DNA from: DASQFI01 sp963780895 | GTDB lineage: Bacteria; Acidobacteriota; Vicinamibacteria; Vicinamibacterales; SCN-69-37 | Reading direction: 5' to 3' | Length of the DNA: 64,000 nt | Assembly: GCA_963780895.1 (NCBI GenBank) | Contig: CAWAEG010000004.1 | Coordinates: 44,804-108,803 of the forward strand | Position numbers and translations under genes: made by a program | Shown here: positions 45,216 to 52,980 of the stretch, one piece after another | Layout: every line of letters begins with the position of its first letter | How positions within the stretch are numbered: the stretch's first letter is position 1 | The notes under the pieces: generated by a model | Told to the model about the DNA's origin: nothing | Database searches by the model: none | What the model saw: only the letters and a program-made list of their open reading frames with translations

Positions 45216-46679
45216 ATGCCTGTTGAATTCACCCTGCCCGAGCTCGGCGAGAACGTCGAAAAGGGAGACGTCATTCGCGTCCTCGTCAAGCCCGGCGACG
45301 TCGTCAAGGCGGACCAGGCGGTGCTGGAACTCGAGACGGACAAGGCGACGATTGAAGTGCCCACCAGCGTCGCCGGCACGGTCTCCGAGGTCAAAGTGAA
45401 GCCGGGGGAGAAGGTCTCGGTCGGGCAGGTCGTGCTCGTGATCGACGGCGCGAAGGGCGCGGCTCAAAGTGGCAACGACACGAAGGCGCAGGGCGTGGAG
45501 AGCACGGAAGGCTCACAGGCTCAGAGGCCTAAAGCCTCGGAGGCGGGGACGGAGGGCGGCGAGACCAGGAGCACGGAGTCTCAGGACGCCCCCATACCCG
45601 GTCGCACCGAGCCGGTGCCGGAGGTACGTCCTCCTGCACAGACCAAGCCCGCCTCGGTCGTGGATATCGCGGCTGCCCGTCAGACACCGGCGCCAGGCCG
45701 CATGGACATCGGCGCGTCGCATCGCGAGGCAGCCGGTGCGGGCCGCGAAGGGTCGCCTGCGGCCGTCGCCCGCGCGACGGAGGCCGGCTCGGCGATTGCG
45801 GCGGCGCCATCGGTGCGGCGGTACGCGCGCGAGCTCGGCGTGAATATCGCCGAGGTGTCCGGCACCGGTCCGGGCGGACGCATCGGACAGGACGACGTGA
45901 TGCAGTTCGTGAAGGCGTCGATGACGTCGGCCGGCGCGAGCGGCGGCGCGGCGCGGGCGAAGGCGCTGCCCGACTTTTCGAAGTGGGGCGAGGTCGAAGT
46001 CCGGCCGATGTCGAATATCCGGCGGAAGACGGCCGAGCACCTGAGCGTCGCCTGGCAGGCGCCGCACGTCACGCAGCACGACCATGCGGACGTCACCCAG
46101 CTCGAGGAGTTCCGGAAGGCGTACGGACCGCGCGTCGAGAAAGCCGGCGGCAAGCTCACGGTAACGGCGATCGTGATCAAGGTCCTGGGACAGGCGATCG
46201 CGAAATACCCGCAGTTTGCTTCGTCCGTGGACATGGCGAACGAGGCGATCGTCGTCAAGAAATACACGCACATCGGCGTGGCCGTCGACACACCGAACGG
46301 GTTGCTCGTACCGGTGATCCGGGACGTCGATTGGAAGACGATCACCGAGATCGCGGTAGAGCTGGCAGCGGTCTCGCAGAAGGCGCGCGACAGAAAGCTG
46401 TCGCTCGACGAGATGGCGGGTGGTGTCTTTTCGGTCACGAATCTCGGCGGCATCGGCGGCACGTCGTTTACGCCGATCATCAATTACCCGGAGGTGGCGA
46501 TCCTCGGCCTGTCGCGGACGTCCACGGCGCCGCTCTGGAAGAACGGTCAGTTCGTGCCGCGCCAGATGTTGCCGCTGTCGCTTTCGTACGACCATCGCGT
46601 CATCGACGGCGCCGACGCGGCCCGGTTCCTGCGGTTCGTCGCCGAGGCGCTGGAACAGCCGCTGACGATGCATCTCTAG
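45216..46679 (+). CDS. aceF: Dihydrolipoamide acetyltransferase (PDH E2)
   Basis: Core of the pyruvate dehydrogenase complex: accepts the acetyl group on lipoate and passes it to CoA. 487 residues with a single lipoyl domain (lipoyl Lys K43 in LETDKATIE), a long linker, an E1/E3-binding domain (VRRYARELGVNIAEVSG...GRIGQDDV, about 205-245) and the catalytic domain ending in YDHRVIDG with H460. Residues about 97-113 (ESTEGSQAQRPKASEAG) are encoded by a GGCTCAGAGGCC repeat like the intergenic arrays at 12572 and 34181. Start ATG at 45216 follows CTGGAGA. Confidence 0.95.
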   Translation: MPVEFTLPELGENVEKGDVIRVLVKPGDVVKADQAVLELETDKATIEVPTSVAGTVSEVKVKPGEKVSVGQVVLVIDGAKGAAQSGNDTKAQGVESTEGSQAQRPKASEAGTEGGETRSTESQDAPIPGRTEPVPEVRPPAQTKPASVVDIAAARQTPAPGRMDIGASHREAAGAGREGSPAAVARATEAGSAIAAAPSVRRYARELGVNIAEVSGTGPGGRIGQDDVMQFVKASMTSAGASGGAARAKALPDFSKWGEVEVRPMSNIRRKTAEHLSVAWQAPHVTQHDHADVTQLEEFRKAYGPRVEKAGGKLTVTAIVIKVLGQAIAKYPQFASSVDMANEAIVVKKYTHIGVAVDTPNGLLVPVIRDVDWKTITEIAVELAAVSQKARDRKLSLDEMAGGVFSVTNLGGIGGTSFTPIINYPEVAILGLSRTSTAPLWKNGQFVPRQMLPLSLSYDHRVIDGADAARFLRFVAEALEQPLTMHL

Positions 46680-46697
46680 AGACCGGGGGCTTCGCCC

Positions 46698-46873
46698 CGC
46701 CCGCCTCCGCCAAGGCTGCGGCGAGGCTCGCCGAAGCGCCTGCGGCGCGAAGGCGGCCGGACCCCCCATCGCGCCTGTGGCGCGCCGGATTTGAACCTGG
46801 AATTCAGAACTCGACATCGATCAATTATTCTTGTTGAGTGATCAGTCCTCACGTCTCACTTCTCAGTCCTGAG
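46698..46873. repeat. REP-like palindrome and TCAGTCCTC repeat before lpd
   Basis: 46698-46765 has nested hairpins (CGCCTCCGCCAAGGCTGCGG, CTCGCCGAAGCGCCTGCGGC) related to the REP-like units near 8130. 46850-46873 reads as degenerate TCAGTCCTC, ACGTCTCAC, TTCTCAGTCC units 20 bp before the lpd start. No gene in between. Confidence 0.6.
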
Positions 46874-46895
46874 TTCGACGGCTCCTGACACGCAC

Positions 46896-48368
46896 ATGTC
46901 TTCATATCAGCTGGTCGTGATTGGCGCGGGTCCTGGCGGATACGCCGCCGCGTTTTACGCCGCGGACCTCGGCATGCAGGTCGCGCTCATCGACACGGAG
47001 CCGAATCCCGGCGGCGTGTGTCTCTATCGCGGCTGTATTCCGTCGAAAGCGCTGCTCCATGTCGCCAAAGTCATCGGCGAGGCGCGTCACGCGTCGGCAT
47101 GGGGGATCTCCTATGGCGAGCCGAAGATCGACCTCGACAAGCTGCGCGCGTTCAAGGAAAACGTCGTCTCGAAGCTCACCGGTGGTCTCGGACAGGTGTC
47201 CAAGATGCGCAAGGTGTCGTACATCCGGGGCAGAGCGTCCTTTGCCGGTCCGACCTCGCTCGACGTCGAGCTCGTGAGCGGCGGGAAGGAGAAAATCGAC
47301 TTCACGCACGCGATCATCGCGACTGGTTCGCGGCCAGCGGCCGTACCGGGTCTTTCGATCGAGAGCGATCGCGTGATGGACTCGACCGGCGGGCTCGATC
47401 TGCCCGAGATCCCGAAGACGCTCCTGGTCGTCGGCGGCGGTTACATCGGTCTCGAGCTTGGCTCGGTCTACGCGGCGCTTGGAACGAAGGTCACGGTCGT
47501 TGAAATGACACCGGGACTGCTGCCGGGCGCCGATCGCGATCTCGTTACGATCCTCGGCCGGCGGATGGAACAGACGGTCGACAAGATCCTCGTGAACGCC
47601 CGCGTGACCGAGATGAAGCCCGCCCAGGCCGGCATCGCGGTCCGCATCGAAACAGTCGCCGACCAGACGGCCGCCGCGTCCGGAAACCCGGCGGCGCCGG
47701 CAGGCGGGTCGTCGACGAGCTCGGCCGAGCACATGTTCGATCGGGTGCTCGTGTCGGTCGGCCGCAAGCCGAACTCGGCGATCGGCGGCCTGGACAAGAC
47801 CGCCGTGAAAGTCGGCGATCGCGGGTTCATTCAGGTGGACGCCGCGATGCGCACGGCCGAGCCGAGCCTCTTCGCGATCGGCGACGTGGTCGGTGAGCCG
47901 ATGCTCGCGCACAAAGCGTCGCACGAAGCGCGCGTCGCGGTGGAAGCCGCCCTCGGCCACCGCGTGGCGTTCGAGCCGCAGGCGATTCCCGCCGTCGTCT
48001 TCACGGATCCGGAAGTGGCCTGGTGCGGGTTGACCGAAACGGAAGCGAAGAAGCAGAACCGCAAGGTCGAGATCGCCAAGTTTCCCTGGGCCGCGCTCGG
48101 ACGCGCGCTTGCCATCGACCGTCCGGACGGGATGACGAAGCTCGTGATCGATCCCGACACGGAACGCGTGCTCGGCGTCGGCATCGTCGGCACCGGCGCC
48201 GGCGACTTGATTTCGGAAGGCGTGCTGGCCGTCGAGATGGGCGCACTGGCGACAGACATCAAGCTCTCGATCCACCCGCATCCGACTCTGTCCGAGACGA
48301 TTATGGAAGCGGCGGAAGTGTTCTTCGGCCAATCGACGCACGTGTACCGGCCGAAGAAGAAGAACTAG
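46896..48368 (+). CDS. lpdA: Dihydrolipoamide dehydrogenase (PDH E3)
   Basis: Flavoprotein that reoxidises the dihydrolipoyl arm of E2 and reduces NAD+. 490 residues: FAD motif VVIGAGPGGYAAAFYAADLG, redox-active disulfide C42/C47 in GGVCLYRGCIPSK, NAD motif VVGGGYIGLELGSVYAALG, and the active-site HPHPTLSE near the C-terminus. The Thr-to-Val and Asn-to-Tyr variants around the disulfide are tolerated in the family. Residues about 255-275 (QTAAASGNPAAPAGGSSTSS) form an extra low-complexity loop. Confidence 0.94.
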   Translation: MSSYQLVVIGAGPGGYAAAFYAADLGMQVALIDTEPNPGGVCLYRGCIPSKALLHVAKVIGEARHASAWGISYGEPKIDLDKLRAFKENVVSKLTGGLGQVSKMRKVSYIRGRASFAGPTSLDVELVSGGKEKIDFTHAIIATGSRPAAVPGLSIESDRVMDSTGGLDLPEIPKTLLVVGGGYIGLELGSVYAALGTKVTVVEMTPGLLPGADRDLVTILGRRMEQTVDKILVNARVTEMKPAQAGIAVRIETVADQTAAASGNPAAPAGGSSTSSAEHMFDRVLVSVGRKPNSAIGGLDKTAVKVGDRGFIQVDAAMRTAEPSLFAIGDVVGEPMLAHKASHEARVAVEAALGHRVAFEPQAIPAVVFTDPEVAWCGLTETEAKKQNRKVEIAKFPWAALGRALAIDRPDGMTKLVIDPDTERVLGVGIVGTGAGDLISEGVLAVEMGALATDIKLSIHPHPTLSETIMEAAEVFFGQSTHVYRPKKKN

Positions 48369-48379
48369 CAGCCCGGCAG

Positions 48380-48463
48380 CTGTGGGTTCCGGGGTTGCCG
48401 CTTCGCACGGGCCTGCCAGCCGTCGTCGGAACCGCGGAACCCCGCACCGGAACCTCGGAACCA
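48380..48463. repeat. GGAACC/GGTTCC repeat, degenerate palindrome
   Basis: Words GGGTTCCGGGGTTGCC, GGAACCGCGGAACCCC and CCGGAACCTCGGAACCAC give a loose palindrome between lpdA and the protease-like gene. It matches the hairpin at 26808-26851 in the CTCGGAACCAC end. Confidence 0.6.
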
Positions 48464-48526
48464 CTTTCCGAAGCTCCCCCATCCGGGTGATGTGCTCGCT
48501 CGCGCGGCCCTGTCAGGATCGCTCGC

Positions 48527-49417
48527 ATGAGCGAATCCTTTCTCACAGCGTTTTCCAATCAGATTGCCGACGCCATTGCGGCCGTGGCGCCGTCCGTCGT
48601 CCAGGTCCGCGGCCGCCGCCGGCCGGCGAGCGGCCTCGCGTATGCGCCCGACGTCGTCGTCACCACCGTCCGCGCGGTCGGCCGTGAAGACGGGGTGCAG
48701 GTCACGGCTCCGGACGGCCGCGTCCTCGACGCCGAGCTGGCCGGATGGGATCTCACGACCCACGTCGCCGTGCTCAAGGTGCCCGACCTCGGCGCGCCGG
48801 CAGCAGCTCCATCCTCAGCGCCGGTTCGCGTGGGCCACGTGGCCCTCGCCGTCGCGCGGTCGTGGAGCAACGCGCTGACCGCGAGTGCGGGCATCGTCGC
48901 GGTGATTGGTGGTCCCCTGGCGACCGGCCGCCGCCGCGCGATCGATCAGGTCATTCGCATCACGGCGCCCATGCACGACGGTTTCTCCGGTGGTGCCTGT
49001 CTCGAGGCTGGCGGCGGCGTCACCGGCCTCATCACGGCCGCGCGCATCCGCGGATTCCGCGTCGTCATCCCTGCCACGATCGCCTGGAAAGCGGCGCAGG
49101 ACGTGCTGGAGCACGGCCGTCCGCGGCGTGGCTACCTCGGCGTGGCCGGACAGGCCGTCCAGTTCGGTTCTGAACAACAGCCGGCCCCCGATCGCGGCAC
49201 CGCCGTCCTCATCGTCGGGGTGACACCCGGCAGCCCCGCCGCTACCGCCGGACTCATCGTCGGCGACGTGCTGACCGACTTCGACGGCCAGCCGATAGAA
49301 TCGCCCGAGGACCTGCTCGACGTGCTCGTCGGCGACCGCGTCGGACGCCAGGTGGAATTGCGCGTGCTGCGCGGCGGGAAGGAGCACAAGGTGTCGGTGA
49401 CCGTTGGGGAGAAGTGA
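48527..49417 (+). CDS. Degenerate HtrA-like protein with PDZ domain (catalytic residues lost)
   Basis: A 296-residue cytosolic protein with the trypsin-like S1C fold at 1-190 and a PDZ domain at 200-296 (RGYLGVAGQAVQ, GSPAATAGLIVGDVLTDFDGQPI). The active Ser is kept (S154 in DGFSGGACL), but Arg49 sits where HtrA has the catalytic His (VVTTVRAVG for VTNSHVV) and His79 replaces the catalytic Asp (TTHVAVLKV for DTDLALLRV). It should lack normal protease activity and act as a PDZ-binding or scaffold protein. It lies near an intact HtrA gene at 50264. Confidence 0.82.
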   Translation: MSESFLTAFSNQIADAIAAVAPSVVQVRGRRRPASGLAYAPDVVVTTVRAVGREDGVQVTAPDGRVLDAELAGWDLTTHVAVLKVPDLGAPAAAPSSAPVRVGHVALAVARSWSNALTASAGIVAVIGGPLATGRRRAIDQVIRITAPMHDGFSGGACLEAGGGVTGLITAARIRGFRVVIPATIAWKAAQDVLEHGRPRRGYLGVAGQAVQFGSEQQPAPDRGTAVLIVGVTPGSPAATAGLIVGDVLTDFDGQPIESPEDLLDVLVGDRVGRQVELRVLRGGKEHKVSVTVGEK

Positions 49418-49819
49418 TTGCGTGTCGTGCTGGTAGGGTCGGCGTTGGATCGCAATCGTCTGCGCGATGACCTTCAAGGATCCGGAATCGAAGTCGCGGG
49501 CGAGGCGGCAACGATCAGCGAGGCGCGTGCGGGCGAGTACGACGCGGATGCATTTCTGATTGCGCACGGCAATGGCGGTCGTGACGCCTCGATCGTTCTC
49601 GACCCTGACGATATCCAGCCGGAGCCACTGACACCACGGGAGCTCGAAGTGCTGGCGCTTCTCGCCGAAGGTCTGCCGAACAAGTCGATTGCCCGGCGGC
49701 TCAACATTTCCGACCAGACCGTGAAGTTCCACGTGGCCGCCATTTATGGGAAGCTCGGGGCCGTGAATCGAACGGACGCCGTGCGGCGCGCGGTCCGGCG
49801 GGGACTTGTGGTCCTCTGA
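49418..49819 (+). CDS. LuxR-type response regulator with truncated, non-phosphorylatable receiver
   Basis: A 133-residue protein starting at a TTG one base after the preceding stop (GGGGAGAAG upstream). The N-terminus (RVVLVGSALDRNRLRDDLQGSGIEVAGEAATISEA) is half a receiver domain without the acidic pocket; the position of the phosphoacceptor Asp is AFLIAHG. The C-terminus is a full LuxR/GerE HTH: LTPRELEVLALLAEGLPNKSIARRLNISDQTVKFHVAAIYGKL. It is likely cotranscribed with the degenerate protease and probably works without phosphorylation. Confidence 0.82.
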   Translation: MRVVLVGSALDRNRLRDDLQGSGIEVAGEAATISEARAGEYDADAFLIAHGNGGRDASIVLDPDDIQPEPLTPRELEVLALLAEGLPNKSIARRLNISDQTVKFHVAAIYGKLGAVNRTDAVRRAVRRGLVVL

Positions 49820-49822
49820 CCA

Positions 49823-50179
49823 ATGAAGCCTCCGCTCTCCCGGGCCGCATTCGATCGCCAGCGCCAGCTGGTCAAGGAGGTCTCGAAGCGCGAAGGCCGC
49901 GTGCTCGTGCCCGTCTCGGTCGGTCTTGGCGTCGCCCAGCTCGTGTTCCTTCGGTGGGCGGAAGGCCGCTTCGAGCGCCACACCGTCACGACGATCGCGG
50001 GGATCGCTTTTCTGGTCTATATGGGCCTCGTACTGTGGCTCATCTGGCGGATGGATCGGCGGGTTCGCGCGGTTCGGCCGGACTGCCCGCAGTGCGGGAA
50101 ACGTCTGCACGGTCTCTCGGAGCGTATTGCCGCAGCGACCGGTCGCTGCGACACGTGTGGCGGTCAGGTCATTCAATGA
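49823..50179 (+). CDS. Small membrane protein with C-terminal zinc ribbon
   Basis: 118 residues: a charged N-terminus, two hydrophobic segments (LVPVSVGLGVAQLVFL, VTTIAGIAFLVYMGLVLWLIW), then a zinc-ribbon-like module CPQCGKRLHG ... CDTCGGQV with four Cys. No family recognised. Three bp after the LuxR-type regulator, in the same direction, so it probably belongs to that transcription unit. Confidence 0.65.
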   Translation: MKPPLSRAAFDRQRQLVKEVSKREGRVLVPVSVGLGVAQLVFLRWAEGRFERHTVTTIAGIAFLVYMGLVLWLIWRMDRRVRAVRPDCPQCGKRLHGLSERIAAATGRCDTCGGQVIQ

Positions 50180-50213
50180 AAAGTCCGCGCGAGGAGAGCG
50201 AGTCCGGCCAAGA

Positions 50214-50260
50214 CCTCGGGTTTCGTTTTTGGAAGATCAACGCGAAAACGAAACCCGAGG
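50214..50260. terminator. Bidirectional terminator between the zinc-ribbon and HtrA genes
   Basis: Stem CCTCGGGTTTCGTTTT / AAAACGAAACCCGAGG (16 bp) around a short loop. The T run sits inside the stem, which can serve both directions. It ends three bases before the minus-strand stop. Confidence 0.65.
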
Positions 50261-50263
50261 CCG

Positions 50264-51253
50264 CTATGCCCGCTTGGTGATCTCCGCCGGCACAACCGTC
50301 AGCTCCCGTCGCTCCGGACCCGCGACGGCGACGATGGTCGAAGCGACGCCGATGCGATCCTCGGTCAGCAGACGGTGCAAGTCGTCCACACCGGTGACGG
50401 GCTGTCCGTCGAACGCGACGATGATGTCGTGTTCGCGCAGGCCGGCTGTGGCCGCCGGACTGCCTGGTTCGATTGACATCACGCGGATGCCTGACGACGC
50501 CGGCAGGTGGTGGTGCAGCACCAGGCGGCGAGGCAGCGGCGCGCGCTGACCGGCCACGCCGATGTAGCTTCTGCGAATGCGGCCGTCCCGGAGGAGCCGC
50601 GAGACGACGAACCGGACCGTATTGCTCGCGATGGCGAAGCAGAGGCCCTGCGCGGGCAGAATCATCGCCGTGTTCACGCCGATGACCTCGCCGCGGGTCG
50701 TGACGAGCGGTCCGCCCGAGTTCCCCGGGTTCAGCGCGGCGTCGGTCTGGATGATGTCGTCCATCAGGCGCCCGCTCCGGGCGCGGAGCGATCGACCGCG
50801 CGCGCTCACCACGCCGCTCGTGACCGAACACTCGAAGCCGTACGGATTCCCGATGGCGATCGCGACCTGGCCGACCTTGACGCCGTTCGAATCGCCGAGC
50901 GAGACGAAGGGCAGATGGCCGCCGTTCTGCGTGACGCGCAGGAGCGCCAGGTCCGTGTCGGGATCGTCGCCCACCACGTCCGCCCGGTGCTGTTGACCGT
51001 CTGATCCGGTGACGCGCAGCTCGGCCGCGCCGCCGACGACGTGACTGTTGGTGACGACGAACCCGTCGGGCGTCAGCACGAAGCCGGATCCCGAACCGCC
51101 GGGCGCGTCGTTCTCGGCGCTCCGGGCCCGGCCCGACGTGCGGACGCCGTCGATGCGAACGACGGCGGGACTGACGAGCTCGACCGCGTGAATGACCGCT
51201 TGTGAATAGGCATCGATCAGGACGCTGTCGTCGGCAAAGGCAGGAAGGCCCAT
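50264..51253 (-). CDS. HtrA-like serine protease with PDZ domain
   Basis: A 329-residue S1C protease with a complete catalytic triad: H71 (VTNSHVV), D101 (DTDLALLRV) and S179 (GNSGGPLV). One PDZ domain follows (RSYIGVAGQRAPLPR, GSPAATAGLREHDIIVAFDGQPV). No signal peptide is visible, so it is probably cytosolic or exported by another route. Its gene is convergent with the operon encoding the inactive HtrA homologue and an LuxR-type regulator, which suggests they work on a shared pathway. Confidence 0.88.
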   Translation of the reverse strand: MGLPAFADDSVLIDAYSQAVIHAVELVSPAVVRIDGVRTSGRARSAENDAPGGSGSGFVLTPDGFVVTNSHVVGGAAELRVTGSDGQQHRADVVGDDPDTDLALLRVTQNGGHLPFVSLGDSNGVKVGQVAIAIGNPYGFECSVTSGVVSARGRSLRARSGRLMDDIIQTDAALNPGNSGGPLVTTRGEVIGVNTAMILPAQGLCFAIASNTVRFVVSRLLRDGRIRRSYIGVAGQRAPLPRRLVLHHHLPASSGIRVMSIEPGSPAATAGLREHDIIVAFDGQPVTGVDDLHRLLTEDRIGVASTIVAVAGPERRELTVVPAEITKRA

Positions 51254-51335
51254 GAATCCATCCTACGTGCCGTGTGGCGGAAGGCGCGCTACCCGAATGG
51301 GCGGGTATGATCGACTGCGACCCTCGAGCCGCGCG

Positions 51336-52976
51336 ATGTCTCTCCGTCTCGCCGCCTTCGTCGCGCTAGTCTCTGCGGCAGGTCTTTCGGCCCAGTCGGC
51401 TCCCGGTCGCAGCTCGTCGTCGTCCGTGGTCGAAGGAGTTGTTCTCGACGCCGCGACCGAGCGGCCCGTCGCGGGCGCGGCCGTGACGATCAATTCAGGT
51501 GACCGCGGAAGTCGCGGCGCGCTCACTGACGCTCAAGGGCGATTCAGGATTGGTGACCTTCGGCCCGGCATCTACCGCTTCTATGCGCGGAAATCTGGCT
51601 ATCTGGAGGGCGCGTTCGGCCGGGCCATGTCGCGCGGGTTCGAGGAGTCGGTCTCGATCGGTCCGGACATGAGCCTCGAAGGCTTCACGATCTGGATGTG
51701 GCAGCCGGCCATCATTACCGGCCGCGTGACCGACGAACGCGATCAGCCCATCGGCGGCGTGCTGGTCAACGCCTTCCCGGGAGTGTACGAACCGGCGCTC
51801 ACGGACGACCGCGGTCAGTACGAGCTGAGATTACCGCCGGGAGAATACGTGGTCGGCGTTCCGTTTGGCGCGCATCCAGCAGCTCAGCCTCCGCCGTCGG
51901 GGCGCGACGGTTCGCCAAGAATCTACGTCACGACGTTCCATCCGTCGGCTCGATCGCGCGAGTCCGCCGTTTCCATCGAGTTGCGCTCTGGCGACCAGCG
52001 CGAAGACGTCGATATCCAGCTCACGCCAGCCGAGCCGCGACGTCTCTCGGGAACGGTGCAGCCCGCGCCATCACCGCCGGAAGAGATCCGGATCGAGCTG
52101 AAATGCCTTTCCGGAACGTGCGGGTCCGGAACCTGGACGACGTCGGCGAGAGCCGATGGCGCGTTCGACTTTCCGAGGCTCCCGGCAGGGAACTACGTGC
52201 TCGTGGCGTTCCCCCAAACGGTGCGCGGCGATTCGAGCAGTCAAGCGATCGATTCGGATTTCGCGATGGTTCCGCTCTCGCTGACCGACACCGACGTTTC
52301 AGGTCTCACTGTGGCGATCCGTCAGGGCCCCAGTGTCAGCGGCCGAATGGTCTTCGACGGGCCGCCGCCGGCATTTGCCGTCAATGTCTCGCTCTTTCCG
52401 CTCGACCACGACGCGAGCGCGCGGGGCAATGCCGATACGCTCGACACGGGCGCCTTCACGATGCGCTCGGTGCGTCCCGGCCGCTACCACTTCCACGCGC
52501 GCACCAACGAATCGCTGATGAGCTCGTTTCCCGCTCCATCCTCGTCCGGCCGGCGGGTCCGATCCGCGACTGCGCAGGGGCACGACATCGTCTGCCAGCC
52601 GCTCGAGGTCGGAACCACGGACATCACCGATGTCGAGGTCACGATGACCAACGCTCCAGCCACCATTGCGGGCACGGTTCAGGGTGTGGTGGGCCATGGC
52701 CGCGCGGTCGTCGTGCTCTTTCCGGTGGACGAAGCGCGCCGGGAAACGAAGTTCCGTGGCTGGTCGCCGTGCGTGCAGCGCGAGACGCTTGGGCCATCCG
52801 GGCGTTTCCAGGTTCCGGGCGTCCCTGATGGCGACTATTTCATCGCCGCCCTCGACATTCGGAGGATGCACGACTGGCCGAGCCTCGAATTCCTGGACGC
52901 GATCAGTGCGAAGGCTCAACGTGTCTCGATCGTCGCCGGCGGCACCGCCGTTGTCGATCTTCGCATCTCACGGTGA
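51336..52976 (+). CDS. Secreted protein with carboxypeptidase-regulatory-like domains
   Basis: A 546-residue protein with signal peptide MSLRLAAFVALVSAAGLSAQ. Repeated beta-sandwich units of the carboxypeptidase-regulatory-like type follow, each with a GxVxD...G..P...A.V pattern (VEGVVLDAATERPVAGAAVTI; ITGRVTDERDQPIGGVLVNA) and a DARGRFRIGDLRPGIYRF-like end. Usually surface-exposed or periplasmic; role unknown. ATG at 51336 is chosen because a signal peptide follows at once. The 82-bp gap to the divergent htrA holds no clear promoter. Confidence 0.82.
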   Translation: MSLRLAAFVALVSAAGLSAQSAPGRSSSSSVVEGVVLDAATERPVAGAAVTINSGDRGSRGALTDAQGRFRIGDLRPGIYRFYARKSGYLEGAFGRAMSRGFEESVSIGPDMSLEGFTIWMWQPAIITGRVTDERDQPIGGVLVNAFPGVYEPALTDDRGQYELRLPPGEYVVGVPFGAHPAAQPPPSGRDGSPRIYVTTFHPSARSRESAVSIELRSGDQREDVDIQLTPAEPRRLSGTVQPAPSPPEEIRIELKCLSGTCGSGTWTTSARADGAFDFPRLPAGNYVLVAFPQTVRGDSSSQAIDSDFAMVPLSLTDTDVSGLTVAIRQGPSVSGRMVFDGPPPAFAVNVSLFPLDHDASARGNADTLDTGAFTMRSVRPGRYHFHARTNESLMSSFPAPSSSGRRVRSATAQGHDIVCQPLEVGTTDITDVEVTMTNAPATIAGTVQGVVGHGRAVVVLFPVDEARRETKFRGWSPCVQRETLGPSGRFQVPGVPDGDYFIAALDIRRMHDWPSLEFLDAISAKAQRVSIVAGGTAVVDLRISR

Positions 52977-52980
52977 CGTG

